A stretch of 47,731 nt of DNA from Cyanobacteria bacterium OH_CBB_238 (GCA_023409995.1 JAEYQN010000130.1:1-47731), one strand, 5' to 3'; counted from the first letter of the stretch, positions 10,402 to 20,721 are shown. A program made the numbers and translations. The notes: a model not told the origin generated them from the letters alone.

Positions 10402-10788
10402 ATGAGCAATATATCAAAACCTGAAGCCCGAAAACAGATTTTCCTACTTTACACATTACCAATTATCCCCTCAATCTTGTTCCTAAGAAGAGGCGATATT
10501 GTAAGTGCTATGACAATAGTTGCACTATTTTGGTCTCTGGCTACAATATCAGTAATAGATCGATCTAAAGCAACACTAATAAATATTTATGGAAAAAAAG
10601 TTATAAAAATATTCTGTGATGCATTGGCCGCAATCGCATTGTTTTTAACATATATAATCACCGTAATCCCTTGTGGGTACTTGATGAAACTATTGAAAAG
10701 AGACCGATTAGCACTTGAAAGACAAGAAAAAAACACTTATTGGAAAAATATAAGTAACGATAAACATGACTATGAGAATCAATTCTAG
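10402..10788 (+). CDS. SxtJ-type membrane protein
   Basis: 128 residues with three or four hydrophobic segments (LPIIPSILFL, IVSAMTIVALFWSLATI, FCDALAAIALFLTYIITVIPCGYLM) and the C-terminal motif GYLMKLLKRDRL...TYW that marks the SxtJ family, named after an unassigned gene of the saxitoxin cluster. The protein lies between the DUF5989 miniprotein and the carbamoyltransferase, all within about 20 bases of each other. Inner-membrane location is predicted. A role in presenting substrate or anchoring the carbamoyltransferase is inference from context. Confidence 0.82.
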   Translation: MSNISKPEARKQIFLLYTLPIIPSILFLRRGDIVSAMTIVALFWSLATISVIDRSKATLINIYGKKVIKIFCDALAAIALFLTYIITVIPCGYLMKLLKRDRLALERQEKNTYWKNISNDKHDYENQF

Positions 10789-10800
10789 AGGAAGCGTATT

Positions 10801-12633
10801 TTGGCATACATATTAGGAATAAGTGCATATTATCATGATAGTGCTGCAGCTCTATTAAAAGACGACAAAATCATTGCAGCTGCTCAAGAAGAAAGATTCA
10901 CAAGAATAAAACATGACAGTGACTTTCCAAAAAATGCTGTAGAATACTGCCTACAAGAAGCGGGAATAGGCATACTGGATATTGATGCTGTAATATACTA
11001 TGAGAAACCTTTTATAAAATTTGAACGGATCTTAGAAACAAATCTGGCATTTGCACCACATAGTATGATTTCGTTTATAAAAAGCATGCCTGTGTGGTTA
11101 AACAAGAAATTATTTTTAACAAAAGAGATCGATAAACAGTTCGAAAATGGTCTTGCTTGCCCAATATACTATTCTTCCCATCATGAATCACATGCCGCAA
11201 GTGCTTTTTTCCCTTCTCCATTTAAAGAGGCAGCAATAATTTGCCTTGATGGTGTGGGAGAATGGAATACCACAACTTGGGGAGTGGGTAAAGACAATAT
11301 TATAAAATTACAAGAAGCAATTGAGTTTCCACATTCAGTTGGTCTTTTATATAGCGCCTTCACTGGCTATCTTGGGTTCAAAGTCAATTCAGGAGAATAC
11401 AAGGTTATGGGACTTGCGCCTTATGGTGAACCTAAATATGTGAATCTCATACTTGAAAACTTAGTTGATATAAAAGATGATGGTTCAATATGGCTAGACC
11501 AAAGTTATTTTGGTTACTGCAATGGCGACTATATGACAAACGAAAAATTTCATAAATTGTTTGGAGCCCCACCACGACTACCGGAATCAAAACTTACTCA
11601 AAAAGATATGGATATAGCTCGAAGCATACAAGAAGTAACAGAAATTATAGTACTAAAAATAGCAAACTATGTTTACTCACAGACAAAGCTTAAAAATTTG
11701 TGTTTAGCTGGGGGATGTGCTCTTAACTGTGTCGCTAACGGAAGAATTTTAAAGGACAGCCCTTTTGAAAATATTTGGATTCAACCAGCAGCAGGAGATG
11801 CTGGAGGTGCTCTTGGAGCGGCCTTAATTGCAAGCCACCACATTTTAAAAAATGATCGTAATCCTTTAAAACCCGATTCTCAATTTGGAAGTTTAATCGG
11901 AAATCACTATTCCTCTGAAGATGCAGAAAAAATTCTAAAAAAATATAATGCAGTATACACAAAATTTGAAAACGAAGAAACTCTTACAGAAACGCTTGCA
12001 CAGCTAATTTCTGAAGGGAATATAGTTGGAAACTTCTCAGGAAGAATGGAATTTGGACCAAGAGCATTAGGGAATAGAAGTATACTTGCAGATCCTAGAA
12101 ATTCCGAAATGCAAAAAAGACTTAATCTAGCTATAAAAAAACGAGAGTCTTTTAGACCCTTTGCCCCAAGCTGCATAGAAGAAGATGCGGATAAGTATTT
12201 TGATATTCCAAAAGGGCAAAAAAGCCCTTATATGCTAATAACAGCACCTATTAACAAAAAAATAAGAACACAAATTACTGATGAACAAAAAAAGCTAAAA
12301 GGACTAGCAAAACTAAATTACAAACGCTCAGAACTTCCTGCAATAACTCATGTTAACTATTCTGCAAGAATTCAGACTGTTTCAAAAGACTCTAATCCTA
12401 GATACTGGAATATAATAAACAAATTCAAACAAATAACTGGTTATGGAGTAATCGTTAACACTTCATTTAATGTAAGAGGAGAACCTCTTGTTTGCACTCC
12501 AGAGGAAGCTTATAAATGCTTTATGTTTACAGATATGGACATTTTAGTTATTGAAAACCTGATTTTCTTTAAAAATAAGCAGCCAAAACTTGAGGGCTCA
12601 GAAAAATATGAACAACAGTTTGAGCTAGATTAG
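10801..12633 (+). CDS. NodU/CmcH-family O-carbamoyltransferase
   Basis: 610 residues starting at TTG 10801 (SD GAGGA 8 bases upstream; protein begins AYILGISAYYHDSAAALL). The N-terminal ASKHA-fold domain carries the conserved metal-binding His in SSHHESHAASAFF, an Asp in CLDGVGEW, and LAGGCALNCVANG. The C-terminal Carbam_trans_C domain has MEFGPRALGNRSILADPR, FRPFAPS and VNTSFNVRGEPLVCTPEEA. The family uses carbamoyl phosphate and ATP to place a carbamoyl group on a hydroxyl of a sugar, antibiotic or toxin. With the DUF5989 and SxtJ proteins it forms a recognisable module. The acceptor is unknown; a cell-surface glycan is my best guess. Confidence 0.93.
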   Translation: MAYILGISAYYHDSAAALLKDDKIIAAAQEERFTRIKHDSDFPKNAVEYCLQEAGIGILDIDAVIYYEKPFIKFERILETNLAFAPHSMISFIKSMPVWLNKKLFLTKEIDKQFENGLACPIYYSSHHESHAASAFFPSPFKEAAIICLDGVGEWNTTTWGVGKDNIIKLQEAIEFPHSVGLLYSAFTGYLGFKVNSGEYKVMGLAPYGEPKYVNLILENLVDIKDDGSIWLDQSYFGYCNGDYMTNEKFHKLFGAPPRLPESKLTQKDMDIARSIQEVTEIIVLKIANYVYSQTKLKNLCLAGGCALNCVANGRILKDSPFENIWIQPAAGDAGGALGAALIASHHILKNDRNPLKPDSQFGSLIGNHYSSEDAEKILKKYNAVYTKFENEETLTETLAQLISEGNIVGNFSGRMEFGPRALGNRSILADPRNSEMQKRLNLAIKKRESFRPFAPSCIEEDADKYFDIPKGQKSPYMLITAPINKKIRTQITDEQKKLKGLAKLNYKRSELPAITHVNYSARIQTVSKDSNPRYWNIINKFKQITGYGVIVNTSFNVRGEPLVCTPEEAYKCFMFTDMDILVIENLIFFKNKQPKLEGSEKYEQQFELD

Positions 12634-12640
12634 TATAAAC

Positions 12641-12669
12641 TTGCTCTACATCTAATTTTAAAATACAAT
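12641..12669 (+). promoter_or_regulatory. Sigma70-type promoter of polA
   Basis: TTGCTC and TACAAT separated by exactly 17 bases, starting just after the carbamoyltransferase stop. The predicted leader is about 50 bases. polA therefore appears to be transcribed independently of the carbamoyltransferase cluster. Confidence 0.6.
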
Positions 12670-12726
12670 AGTAACTACGGGATACGAGTAGTGCTTGAAT
12701 TTTTATGCAAGTAGTGGAGTAAAATA

Positions 12727-15621
12727 ATGAGTGAAAAGACATTAATTCTTGTAGATGGACATGCTGTTGCATATAGATATTTTTTCGCACTTGAAAGAAC
12801 TGGGATGAAAACATCGGATAATCAGCCAACTTGGGCTGTTTTTGGCTTTTTTAAAGCTCTTTTCGATCTCTTAAAAAATAAGAATATAACCCCAGATGCA
12901 ATTGCTGTTGCTTTTGATGTGGGGAGACAAACATATAGAGTTGATATGTTTCCGGAATATAAAGCGAATAGAGAATCAATGCCGGATACAATGAAGAGTC
13001 AATTAGGTTTAATTGTAGAAGGACTTCTAGCCTTCAACATCCCTATTTACACAAAAGAAGGTTTCGAAGCTGATGACGTAATCGGAACTATTGCTACAAA
13101 AGCAAAAAACTTAAAACATAAAACAATAATACTTACTGGCGACAAAGATTCTTTTCAACTTATTGACAGAGATGGTTATATAAAAGTTCTAATGCCCTCA
13201 AAAGGTGAGCTTGTTGAATATGATTGGTATAAAGTACAAGAAAAACTAGGGGTCTACCCTTATCAAGTAATTGACTACAAAGGTCTAAGCGGAGACACCT
13301 CAGACAATATTCCCGGAATAAAAGGTGTTGGGGATAAAACAGCCTGTAAGTTACTAACACGATTCGATACAATTGAAGAAATATATGATCATATTGATGA
13401 AATAAAAGAAAAAGCTTTAAAGCAAAAATTAATAGACAATAAAGAAATAGCTGATTTAAGCAAAGAGCTTGCAACAATACAAAGAAGTGTTGAAATAGAT
13501 TTTGATATAGAACATACGACACTTGAAATGCCAAATATAGATAAAGTTGTTGAATTTTTCAAGAAAAATCAATTTTATAGTTTTTTAAAAAACATAGATG
13601 AAATTGTGAGACCTTTTAAAATAGATTCGGACAAAATTGGAACTACTGAATCACGCCCATCAACAATAGAGTCACAAGAAGGGTTAATTGCTCCTACAAA
13701 ATCCGGACAAATGCAATTGGGGTTCAATTTCTCAGCACAACTAAATTCAACATCTAAACAAGAGTTTTCAATAACAAAAACAACTATTGACACGGAAGAA
13801 AAATTTGAAACATTCTTAGAAATATTAAAAAAGCAAACTCTTTTTTCATTAGATACAGAGACAACAAGCTTAAACCCGTTAGATGCAGACCTTGTTGGAA
13901 TATCAATTGGATATAACGAACAGATAACAAGCGTAAATTCGAAAATTAAAATTGACGAATCTAAAAATGATATGACACATACCGTGTATATTCCAATTTT
14001 TCATCAGGTTGGCGAACAACTTGAACTTGAATATGTTATAGAAAAACTAAGACCAATATTTGAAGATTCCAAAAGTTCAAAAACACTACAGAATGCAAAA
14101 TTTGACGTAAATATACTAAGAAAACATGGTATTAAGTTAAAAAATGTAATTTTTGACACAATGCTTGCAAGTTACGTAAAAGATTCCACAAGAAAACATG
14201 GGCTAAAAGTTCAAGCTAGTGAACATCTGGATTATATAATGACAGAATATGAAGAACTAACTGGTAAAGGGAAAAATATGATTCCAATGGAATCTGTTCC
14301 AATCGAATCTGCTTCTGACTATGCCTGTGACGATGCTTTTGCAACACTAGAATTAACGAGATACTGGAATAAAGAGCTTGATGAAAAAGAACTAGATTTA
14401 CTTCACACAATCGAAGTGCCACTATGCTTAGTATTAGCAGAGATGGAGTGGAATGGAATCAGCATTGATGCGAAATATTTAGAAGGACTTAAAAACGAAA
14501 TACAAGAAAAACTGGATACTACAGAAAGTAAGATATATCAAGCCGCAGGAGAAAATTTTAATATCAATTCTCCAAAGCAAGTTGCTGAAATTTTATTCGA
14601 TAAATTGCATCTAAAAACAAGAGGCAAAAATAAAACCAAAACAGGATACTCTACAAACGCAAAAATTCTTGAAGAACTTGCTGAAGAGCATCAAATTGCA
14701 AAAGACATACTCGAACAAAGACACTTAAATAAATTAAAAACGACATATATTGAAACATTGCCAGAATTAATCAGTCCAATAGATGGCAGGGTTCATACGA
14801 ATTTCAATCAGACAATCACAACAACAGGAAGGCTATCAAGTTCTAATCCTAACCTTCAGAATATACCAATCAGAACCGAACTGGGAAATAGAATAAGAGG
14901 AGCTTTCATTCCTAAAGACAGAGAAAACTCGATTATTCTGTCTGCTGACTATTCTCAAATTGAACTTAGGCTAATGGCTCATTGCTCAAAAGATGATAGC
15001 TTAATAGACGCTTTTTGCAATGACGAAGACGTACACTCCATAACTGCATCTAAAGTATTTGATGTCCCATTAGAGGAAGTTACAAAAGACATGAGATACA
15101 AAGCAAAAACAGTCAACTTTGGAATAGTCTACGGTCAATCTAGATTTGGATTGTCTTCTACGCTGGGTATTTCTCAGTTTGAAGCCCAAGAGTTTATAAA
15201 CAAATACTTCGCCACATACCCAGGTGTTAAAGACTATATGGACAGTACAATTAAATTTGCATATGAACATGGATATGTTGAAACACTATATGGAAGAAAA
15301 AGATATTTATTAGCAGAACTGACTAGTACTAATAGTAAAATCCAAGAAGCAGCCCAAAGAGCAGCGATAAATGCGCCTTTGCAAGGTACCGCTGCCGACA
15401 TTGTAAAATTAGCAATGAATAGGTTGCAAAAATATATTGATGAGTCTAATCTAAAATCACAAATTGTAATTCAAGTGCATGATGAACTTGTGCTTGAAGT
15501 TCCCAAAAATGAATTAGAAATCATTACAACACTCGTAAAAGAAGCAATGGAATTAGAACAACCATTCTTAGTTCCGCTAAAAGTCGATATAGCAACTGGT
15601 CCAAGCTGGATGGAAAATTAA
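12727..15621 (+). CDS. polA: DNA polymerase I
   Basis: 964 residues with all three domains. The 5' nuclease occupies about 1-290 (ILVDGHAVAYRYF, KANRESMP, GFEADDVIG, GDTSDNIPGIKGVG). The 3'-5' exonuclease retains its catalytic acids: DTET near residue 375, NAKFDVN, and SDYACDDAFA. The polymerase has motif A LSADYSQIELR near 738, the O-helix RYKAKTVNFGIVYGQ and motif C QVHDELVLEVP near 915. Proofreading is therefore expected, unlike in Taq-type enzymes. It fills repair gaps and removes RNA primers. The SD is GGAG before ATG, and the stop overlaps the start of the next gene by one base. Confidence 0.97.
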   Translation: MSEKTLILVDGHAVAYRYFFALERTGMKTSDNQPTWAVFGFFKALFDLLKNKNITPDAIAVAFDVGRQTYRVDMFPEYKANRESMPDTMKSQLGLIVEGLLAFNIPIYTKEGFEADDVIGTIATKAKNLKHKTIILTGDKDSFQLIDRDGYIKVLMPSKGELVEYDWYKVQEKLGVYPYQVIDYKGLSGDTSDNIPGIKGVGDKTACKLLTRFDTIEEIYDHIDEIKEKALKQKLIDNKEIADLSKELATIQRSVEIDFDIEHTTLEMPNIDKVVEFFKKNQFYSFLKNIDEIVRPFKIDSDKIGTTESRPSTIESQEGLIAPTKSGQMQLGFNFSAQLNSTSKQEFSITKTTIDTEEKFETFLEILKKQTLFSLDTETTSLNPLDADLVGISIGYNEQITSVNSKIKIDESKNDMTHTVYIPIFHQVGEQLELEYVIEKLRPIFEDSKSSKTLQNAKFDVNILRKHGIKLKNVIFDTMLASYVKDSTRKHGLKVQASEHLDYIMTEYEELTGKGKNMIPMESVPIESASDYACDDAFATLELTRYWNKELDEKELDLLHTIEVPLCLVLAEMEWNGISIDAKYLEGLKNEIQEKLDTTESKIYQAAGENFNINSPKQVAEILFDKLHLKTRGKNKTKTGYSTNAKILEELAEEHQIAKDILEQRHLNKLKTTYIETLPELISPIDGRVHTNFNQTITTTGRLSSSNPNLQNIPIRTELGNRIRGAFIPKDRENSIILSADYSQIELRLMAHCSKDDSLIDAFCNDEDVHSITASKVFDVPLEEVTKDMRYKAKTVNFGIVYGQSRFGLSSTLGISQFEAQEFINKYFATYPGVKDYMDSTIKFAYEHGYVETLYGRKRYLLAELTSTNSKIQEAAQRAAINAPLQGTAADIVKLAMNRLQKYIDESNLKSQIVIQVHDELVLEVPKNELEIITTLVKEAMELEQPFLVPLKVDIATGPSWMEN

Positions 15622-16058
15622 TGAAAACATATAATATAACAAAAATAACAAAAATTATTATACTAATACTGTCACTAAATTGCATGACAATAACTCAAGC
15701 TGCCCCCCCGATAAACACTGTATCGTACCCTCAGCCTGCACAGCCTCAACAATACACTAACTTTAACTCTTGTATAAAAACTTACCCAATATCTAACGAA
15801 AGTCTACTTTATATGAGTTTGTCAGCAATTAGTGAAAATGGCTACAAAGTAGATGAAATACAATTTAAAACTGGGACAATTCTTTTCTCAGCAGGACAAA
15901 AACAATTTATCCTAACAACAGCGCGAAAAGATATAAAAAACACATTTATAAAAATACTACCGGCAGACAATAATTATAACTTTGCGCCAACCGCAATACA
16001 AAAAATATTTGCCTATATTGACTTAAACAAAGGTCTTGGAGTTCAAAGTATTATTTAA
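15621..16058 (+). CDS. Small exported protein of unknown function
   Basis: 145 residues. It has a signal peptide (MKTYNITKITKIIILILSLNC... cut probably after TQA, near residue 27), then a Pro/Gln-rich linker (PPINTVSYPQPAQPQQY) and a compact alpha/beta domain of about 95 residues with ISENGYKVDEIQFKTGTILFSAGQKQFILTT. It has two cysteines. The ATG overlaps the polA stop as TAATG, so its translation is coupled to polA, and the pair ends at a strong terminator. I do not recognise the family. Nothing suggests a DNA-related role, so the link with polA may be positional only. Confidence 0.7.
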   Translation: MKTYNITKITKIIILILSLNCMTITQAAPPINTVSYPQPAQPQQYTNFNSCIKTYPISNESLLYMSLSAISENGYKVDEIQFKTGTILFSAGQKQFILTTARKDIKNTFIKILPADNNYNFAPTAIQKIFAYIDLNKGLGVQSII

Positions 16059-16069
16059 TTTAAAATATA

Positions 16070-16096
16070 AAAAAGGAAGCTTATTGCTTCCTTTTT
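16070..16096. terminator. Bidirectional terminator between polA operon and pyk
   Basis: AAAAAGGAAGC, a 5-base loop, then GCTTCCTTTTT. It ends with T-runs read from either strand, so it serves both the plus-strand polA operon and the minus-strand pyk gene whose stop is 30 bases away. Confidence 0.88.
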
Positions 16097-16125
16097 CGCT
16101 AGTTGTATAATCCTGATTATTTTAA

Positions 16126-17571
16126 CTATTTGATATCATCAGCACCAATTCTGTGAACTCTTATAAAGTTAGTTCTGCCTGAAATTAGTTGAGGAATAGA
16201 TCCAATAATTATGATTCTTTCATCTTTTTGGAAATCAGTTTTTTCATATATGTATTCGTCAATTTTTTTCAGTAAATTAGAATCTAAAACAGTATCCCAT
16301 TCTTTAAAATCAGGTTGAATATCCCAACATAAGTTCAATCTTCTGCAAGTTTCAATTTTATCAGAAATTGCAATGATTGGAACATTTGGTTTTAGTTTTG
16401 ACAATAATTTTGGCGTGTATCCAGTTCTGGTAAATGCAAGAATTGCTTTTGCGTTTAAGTCTGTAGCCATTTTAACCGCAGCATTTGAAATTGCTTGAGG
16501 AGTAATTTCGTAATCTTCATTAATTTCCAAATCAAGATCAGAAAGCACAAAGTTACAAGATTCAACATTATTAGCAATCATTCTCATCATTTTAACTGCT
16601 TCAACAGGATAAGCACCCATTGCAGTTTCACCAGACAACATAACCGCATCTGTTCCATCAAGAATAGCATTAGCAACATCACTTGCTTCAGCTCTTGTTG
16701 GGATAGGATTTTCGATCATTGACTCTAACATTTGAGTAGCAACAATACAAACTTTTCTTTCTCTTATTGCTTTATCAATGATAACTTTTTGAGCAATTGG
16801 AACTTCTTCAGGAGACATTTCAATACCCAAGTCACCTCTAGCAACCATTACACCATCAGAAACTTTAACGATTTCGTCCAGGTTTTCCATTGCTTGTGGT
16901 TTTTCTAATTTAGCAATAACAGGAATATTTCCACCAAATTCACTGATATATTTTTTAGCTAATGTAATGTCAGCAGCTTCTCTAACAAAAGAAAGAGCTA
17001 CATAGTCAGCTTTTTGTTCAACAGCAAATTTAATAAATTTAACGTCTCTTTCTGTAACAGCAGCCAAACTAGCTGTTGCACCAGGAAGATTAAGTCCTTT
17101 TCTTTGCTTTAAAACATCACCGTGAACTACTTCAGCTTTAATAATTCCATCTTTTGATTCTAAAACCTTTAGTTCAATTTTTCCATCATCCATTAGAACT
17201 TTATCACCAGGTTTTACGTCATCAGCAATGCCTTTATAATCAACCGGAATAATATCTTTATCTGTTTGTTCTAGTTCATGTCTTAAAGTTAAAACTTGAC
17301 CAGGCTTAATATTAACAGATTCAGGCATACTTCCAACTCTGATCTTTGGTCCTTGCAAATCTACAAGAACAGGAATATATCTTCCTAATTCTTCTGATAC
17401 TTTTCTAACTATGCCAATTCTTTCAGCATGAGCATCTGCACTATCATGTGATGTATTAAGTCTAAACATAGACACACCAGCCTTAGCAAGCTTTGTAATC
17501 ATTTCGTGATTACAAGTTCCAGGTCCGATAGTTGCAACAATTTTTGTTTTTGATCTTTCAAATTTGTTCAT
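16126..17571 (-). CDS. pyk: Pyruvate kinase
   Basis: 481 residues. It converts phosphoenolpyruvate and ADP to pyruvate and ATP. Motifs: KIVATIGP, FRLNTSHDS, VDLQGPKIRVG, and the signature IPVIAKLEKPQAMENLDEI with the catalytic Lys, then MVARGDLGIEM and LSGETAMGAYPVEAV. The DLQGPKIR form resembles E. coli PykA more than PykF. The C-terminal allosteric domain is normal length, and there is no extra PEP-utiliser domain. SD GGAGAAGGA precedes the ATG. It is a single-gene transcript with its own promoter and a shared terminator. Confidence 0.97.
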   Translation of the reverse strand: MNKFERSKTKIVATIGPGTCNHEMITKLAKAGVSMFRLNTSHDSADAHAERIGIVRKVSEELGRYIPVLVDLQGPKIRVGSMPESVNIKPGQVLTLRHELEQTDKDIIPVDYKGIADDVKPGDKVLMDDGKIELKVLESKDGIIKAEVVHGDVLKQRKGLNLPGATASLAAVTERDVKFIKFAVEQKADYVALSFVREAADITLAKKYISEFGGNIPVIAKLEKPQAMENLDEIVKVSDGVMVARGDLGIEMSPEEVPIAQKVIIDKAIRERKVCIVATQMLESMIENPIPTRAEASDVANAILDGTDAVMLSGETAMGAYPVEAVKMMRMIANNVESCNFVLSDLDLEINEDYEITPQAISNAAVKMATDLNAKAILAFTRTGYTPKLLSKLKPNVPIIAISDKIETCRRLNLCWDIQPDFKEWDTVLDSNLLKKIDEYIYEKTDFQKDERIIIIGSIPQLISGRTNFIRVHRIGADDIK

Positions 17572-17602
17572 TATAATGTTCCTTCTCCAAACGATTAAGT
17601 TA

Positions 17603-17632
17603 ATTATATGCCAAACATGAAAAGCAGAACAA
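17603..17632 (-). promoter_or_regulatory. Candidate pyk promoter
   Basis: On the minus strand, TTGTTC and a perfect TATAAT are separated by 18 bases, followed by a roughly 25-base leader containing the SD. Confidence 0.45.
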
Positions 17633-17668
17633 TATTTCTATACACTAGCTTATTTTTCTTAAAAAACC

Positions 17669-17698
17669 TTGGTTTTCTTTACTTGATAGGCTTATTAT
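17669..17698 (+). promoter_or_regulatory. Candidate promoter of the ArsB/NhaD transporter gene
   Basis: TTGGTT and TATTAT separated by 18 bases, with the GGAGG ribosome site about 20 bases downstream. The -35 match is weak. Confidence 0.35.
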
Positions 17699-17732
17699 AG
17701 TATCATAGAGAGTGATATGCGGAGGATTTTTT

Positions 17733-19061
17733 ATGGAAATAATACACAACCTTGTGTCTGAACATGCCATGCTTATTGCAGGAATAGTACTACTAATCTC
17801 ATATTTTTTTATAGCAGTTGAAAAAATTTCGAAAGTTACAGTTGCACTTCTTGGAGCATCGGCAACAATATTCCTTGGGCTTGTTGCTCAATCTAGAGGA
17901 CATGGGCCATTTGATCCACATTATTTTATAAACTTCATTGATTTTAATGTCATTTTTCTATTGGTAAGCATGATGATAGTTGTCCACATATCAGCTCAAA
18001 GTGGCATATTTAACTGGCTAGCAATAGAGATGCTTAAGCTTACAAAAGGAAAACCAATATTGATATTGATATCTTTGGCTATATTTACCGCAGTAGCATC
18101 TGCTTTTTTGGACAATGTGACAACTGTAATTTTAGTTATGCCAATTACTTTTATAATAGCAAGAGAACTCGCATTAGACCCGATTCCATTCCTTATAACT
18201 GAAATCATCTCATCAAATATTGGAGGAACAGCAACATTAATAGGTGATCCACCAAATATTATTATTGGCAGCAGAGCTGGATTTTCATTTATGACCTTCT
18301 TAAATGAGCTCTCGGGGATTGTAATTGTAATTCTATTAATATCAATAGCGGTACTTGCTCTTCTCTTCAGAAAAAAACTACATGCAACCGAAGCTCAAAT
18401 GAATAAAATTATAAATATTGATAACTCAAAAACAATAACAAATAAACCGCTGATGATCCGTTCAATTATAACACTGGCACTTGTAATAATTGGATTTGTT
18501 TCCCACGACTTAACACACATTGAAACTTACCTTATAGCAATGATGGGCGCAAGCTTCTTACTCGCATTCGAAAAACCAGAAAATATCTTACCGAAAATAG
18601 AATGGAACACCATTTTCTTTTTCATAGGACTATTTACAATAATAGGGGGACTTGAAGCATCAGGAGCAATAAAAGTTATTGCTGAGTGGATATTAACAGT
18701 AACGAAAGGCAACGAATCTGCAACAGCAATGATAATATTGTGGGCGTCAGGAATTTTATCAGGAATAATAGACAATATCCCATATACCGCAACAATGGCT
18801 CCATTAATTCACCAAATAGAATTAGTTGAAGGTGCAAATTATGTACATCCATTATGGTGGTGTTTGTCGCTAGGGGCATGTTTAGGAGGCAACATGACAA
18901 TAATTGGAGCCGCAGCAAATGTGATTGTGGCAGAAACCGCCACTGCTGAAGGGCATAAAATATCTTTTTTAAAATTCTTTAAATATGGATTTATAATAAC
19001 AATTATTTCACTTATACTTAGTTCTATATACATTTACTATAGATTCTTAATTCACATATAA
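17733..19061 (+). CDS. ArsB/NhaD-family ion transporter
   Basis: 442 residues with about eleven or twelve membrane segments. It carries the conserved motif of the ArsB/NhaD branch of the ion transporter superfamily: [20 protein letters not shown], with a matching inverted second-half motif [19 protein letters not shown] 17733 is chosen because GGAGG lies 7 bases upstream; a GTG at 17712 in frame would place the ribosome site inside the gene. The family includes Na+/H+ antiporters, arsenite exporters and P-protein-like carriers. There are no ars genes nearby, so an Na+/H+ antiporter or organic-anion carrier is as likely as an arsenite pump. Confidence 0.88.
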   Translation: MEIIHNLVSEHAMLIAGIVLLISYFFIAVEKISKVTVALLGASATIFLGLVAQSRGHGPFDPHYFINFIDFNVIFLLVSMMIVVHISAQSGIFNWLAIEMLKLTKGKPILILISLAIFTAVASAFLDNVTTVILVMPITFIIARELALDPIPFLITEIISSNIGGTATLIGDPPNIIIGSRAGFSFMTFLNELSGIVIVILLISIAVLALLFRKKLHATEAQMNKIINIDNSKTITNKPLMIRSIITLALVIIGFVSHDLTHIETYLIAMMGASFLLAFEKPENILPKIEWNTIFFFIGLFTIIGGLEASGAIKVIAEWILTVTKGNESATAMIILWASGILSGIIDNIPYTATMAPLIHQIELVEGANYVHPLWWCLSLGACLGGNMTIIGAAANVIVAETATAEGHKISFLKFFKYGFIITIISLILSSIYIYYRFLIHI

Positions 19062-19075
19062 AGAGGATAAATACG

Positions 19076-20143
19076 TTGGCAATTTTTTCTGATGACGACA
19101 ATAAAAAACAATCAATTCCCAGAGAAGAAATATCTTCTCAAAAAATTGAATTTGATATGTCTTTTGAATCAAATATAAGACCAAAACTATTCAAAGATTA
19201 CATTGGCCAAAGCTCCTTAAAAGAAACCCTTTCAATTTCAATTGAAGCTGCTAAAAAACGTGAATTACCTTTAGATCATTTACTTTTTTATGGACCACCA
19301 GGATTAGGAAAAACAACATTGGCTGGAGTTATCGCAAATGAAATGGGTAGCAACATAAAAATAACATCAGCCCCCGCACTAGAAAGACCAAGAGACATCA
19401 TTGGAATACTTATGTCATTAAAAGGAGGAGAAGTTCTATTTATTGATGAAATTCACCGCCTAAATAAAATTGCAGAGGAAATATTATACCCGGCAATGGA
19501 AGACTTCTTTCTCGACATGACAACAGGAAAAGCTCAAAGTGTAAAAACACTAAGGATCCCTGTTCCAAAATTCACTCTAATTGGAGCGACAACAAAAGCT
19601 GGAGCGCTATCAGGTCCATTAAGAGATAGATTTGGGATTATACATAGGTTGGAATTTTATACGATTGAGGAACTAACGCAAGTTGTTTCAAGAACAGCAA
19701 CTATACTAAACATAGAAATTACTGCAGATGGGGCTAAGGCAATTGCAAGAAGATCAAGAGGAACACCAAGAATAGCCAACAGATTAGTAAAAAGGGTCAG
19801 TGATTTTGCTTTAGTTAAAGCTGATGGAACAATAACCGAAACCATAGCTAATGAGGCACTTGATGTACTAAAAATAGATAAATATGGGTTAGATAACACT
19901 GACAGGTCGCTAATGGAACTTATTATTGAAAAGTATAATGGTGGCCCAGTCGGATTAGAAACGCTTGCTGCAGCGCTTGGAGAAGACTCAAAAACGATAG
20001 AAGACGTATATGAGCCTTATCTATTGCAAGAAGGATTTATTCAAAGAACTCCAAGAGGGCGAAAAATAACAAACTTTGCCTGCAAGTGCCTTGGGTACAA
20101 AAATATGGTTGACCAACAGTCATTATTTAAAGAAGAACTCTAA
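19076..20143 (+). CDS. ruvB: Holliday junction branch-migration ATPase RuvB
   Basis: 355 residues from TTG 19076 (SD GAGGA upstream). It is an AAA+ motor that drives branch migration with RuvA. Motifs: [11 protein letters not shown], Walker [13 protein letters not shown], Walker [13 protein letters not shown], sensor 1 [19 protein letters not shown] with the arginine finger, [10 protein letters not shown], and the C-terminal winged-helix [15 protein letters not shown] and RTPRGRK. It follows the transporter gene by 14 bases in the same direction. ruvA and ruvC are not in the window. The last 4 bases overlap the convergent YhcH-family gene. Confidence 0.97.
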   Translation: MAIFSDDDNKKQSIPREEISSQKIEFDMSFESNIRPKLFKDYIGQSSLKETLSISIEAAKKRELPLDHLLFYGPPGLGKTTLAGVIANEMGSNIKITSAPALERPRDIIGILMSLKGGEVLFIDEIHRLNKIAEEILYPAMEDFFLDMTTGKAQSVKTLRIPVPKFTLIGATTKAGALSGPLRDRFGIIHRLEFYTIEELTQVVSRTATILNIEITADGAKAIARRSRGTPRIANRLVKRVSDFALVKADGTITETIANEALDVLKIDKYGLDNTDRSLMELIIEKYNGGPVGLETLAAALGEDSKTIEDVYEPYLLQEGFIQRTPRGRKITNFACKCLGYKNMVDQQSLFKEEL

Positions 20144-20592
20144 ACTACTTTAAGCTTAAAAACTGCCTTTTTAACAAAGCATTTTTCATCAACTGAAATA
20201 GATGGTTGATGCAAGTCAAAAGGAAATAGAATAAAAAATCTACCTGGCATTGCTTCAATAAAGTCAACACTAGCATCCACAAAAGCTAAATCTTTTTCTA
20301 TATCATACAAATAATCATTCTTGATCTCAGATCGATTTGCGTATCCTATTTTTTCTTTACCACTTATGACTAGTTGGATGTCTATGTATTTATTATGAAA
20401 CTCTGGCTTGGAATCTGTTTCATTTTTTGTATCATATTCCTGAATAGAAACATAAACATTATCTGCGTCTATATTATGTCTACCACAATTAAGATCTTGT
20501 AAATTATTGCTATTAATAAAATCAACAACTTTATCAATATATGGATTAAGACTACTATAAAATTTTAGATTATCTAAGCTATCAACTATCAA
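20140..20592 (-). CDS. YhcH/YjgK/YiaL family (DUF386) cupin-like protein
   Basis: 150 residues starting at TTG 20592, with AGGAG 7 bases upstream. It shows the family features: [32 protein letters not shown] and a late [13 protein letters not shown], with Glu and His residues that form the metal site of this double-stranded beta-helix fold. Relatives include TabA (biofilm-related) and proteins linked to sialic acid or sugar metabolism. Convergent with ruvB, overlapping by 4 bases. No sugar genes lie nearby, so the substrate is unknown. Confidence 0.85.
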   Translation of the reverse strand: MIVDSLDNLKFYSSLNPYIDKVVDFINSNNLQDLNCGRHNIDADNVYVSIQEYDTKNETDSKPEFHNKYIDIQLVISGKEKIGYANRSEIKNDYLYDIEKDLAFVDASVDFIEAMPGRFFILFPFDLHQPSISVDEKCFVKKAVFKLKVV

Positions 20593-20616
20593 AATAAATC
20601 TCCTATTTTTTCAAAG

Positions 20617-20625
20617 ATTATACCA
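20617..20625 (-). promoter_or_regulatory. Extended -10 promoter of the YhcH-family gene
   Basis: TGGTATAAT on the minus strand (extended -10), about 15 bases before the AGGAG ribosome site. No good -35 is seen at 17 bases, though TTGTAA occurs at 15. Confidence 0.45.
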
Positions 20626-20721
20626 AATTATAAAAATTTACAATATTAAGTGTTTTTAAAATAATAGGCAATATTTAAAAATGAAAATACTTTATTATAT
20701 TGAGATCAGATGAGGAATATC

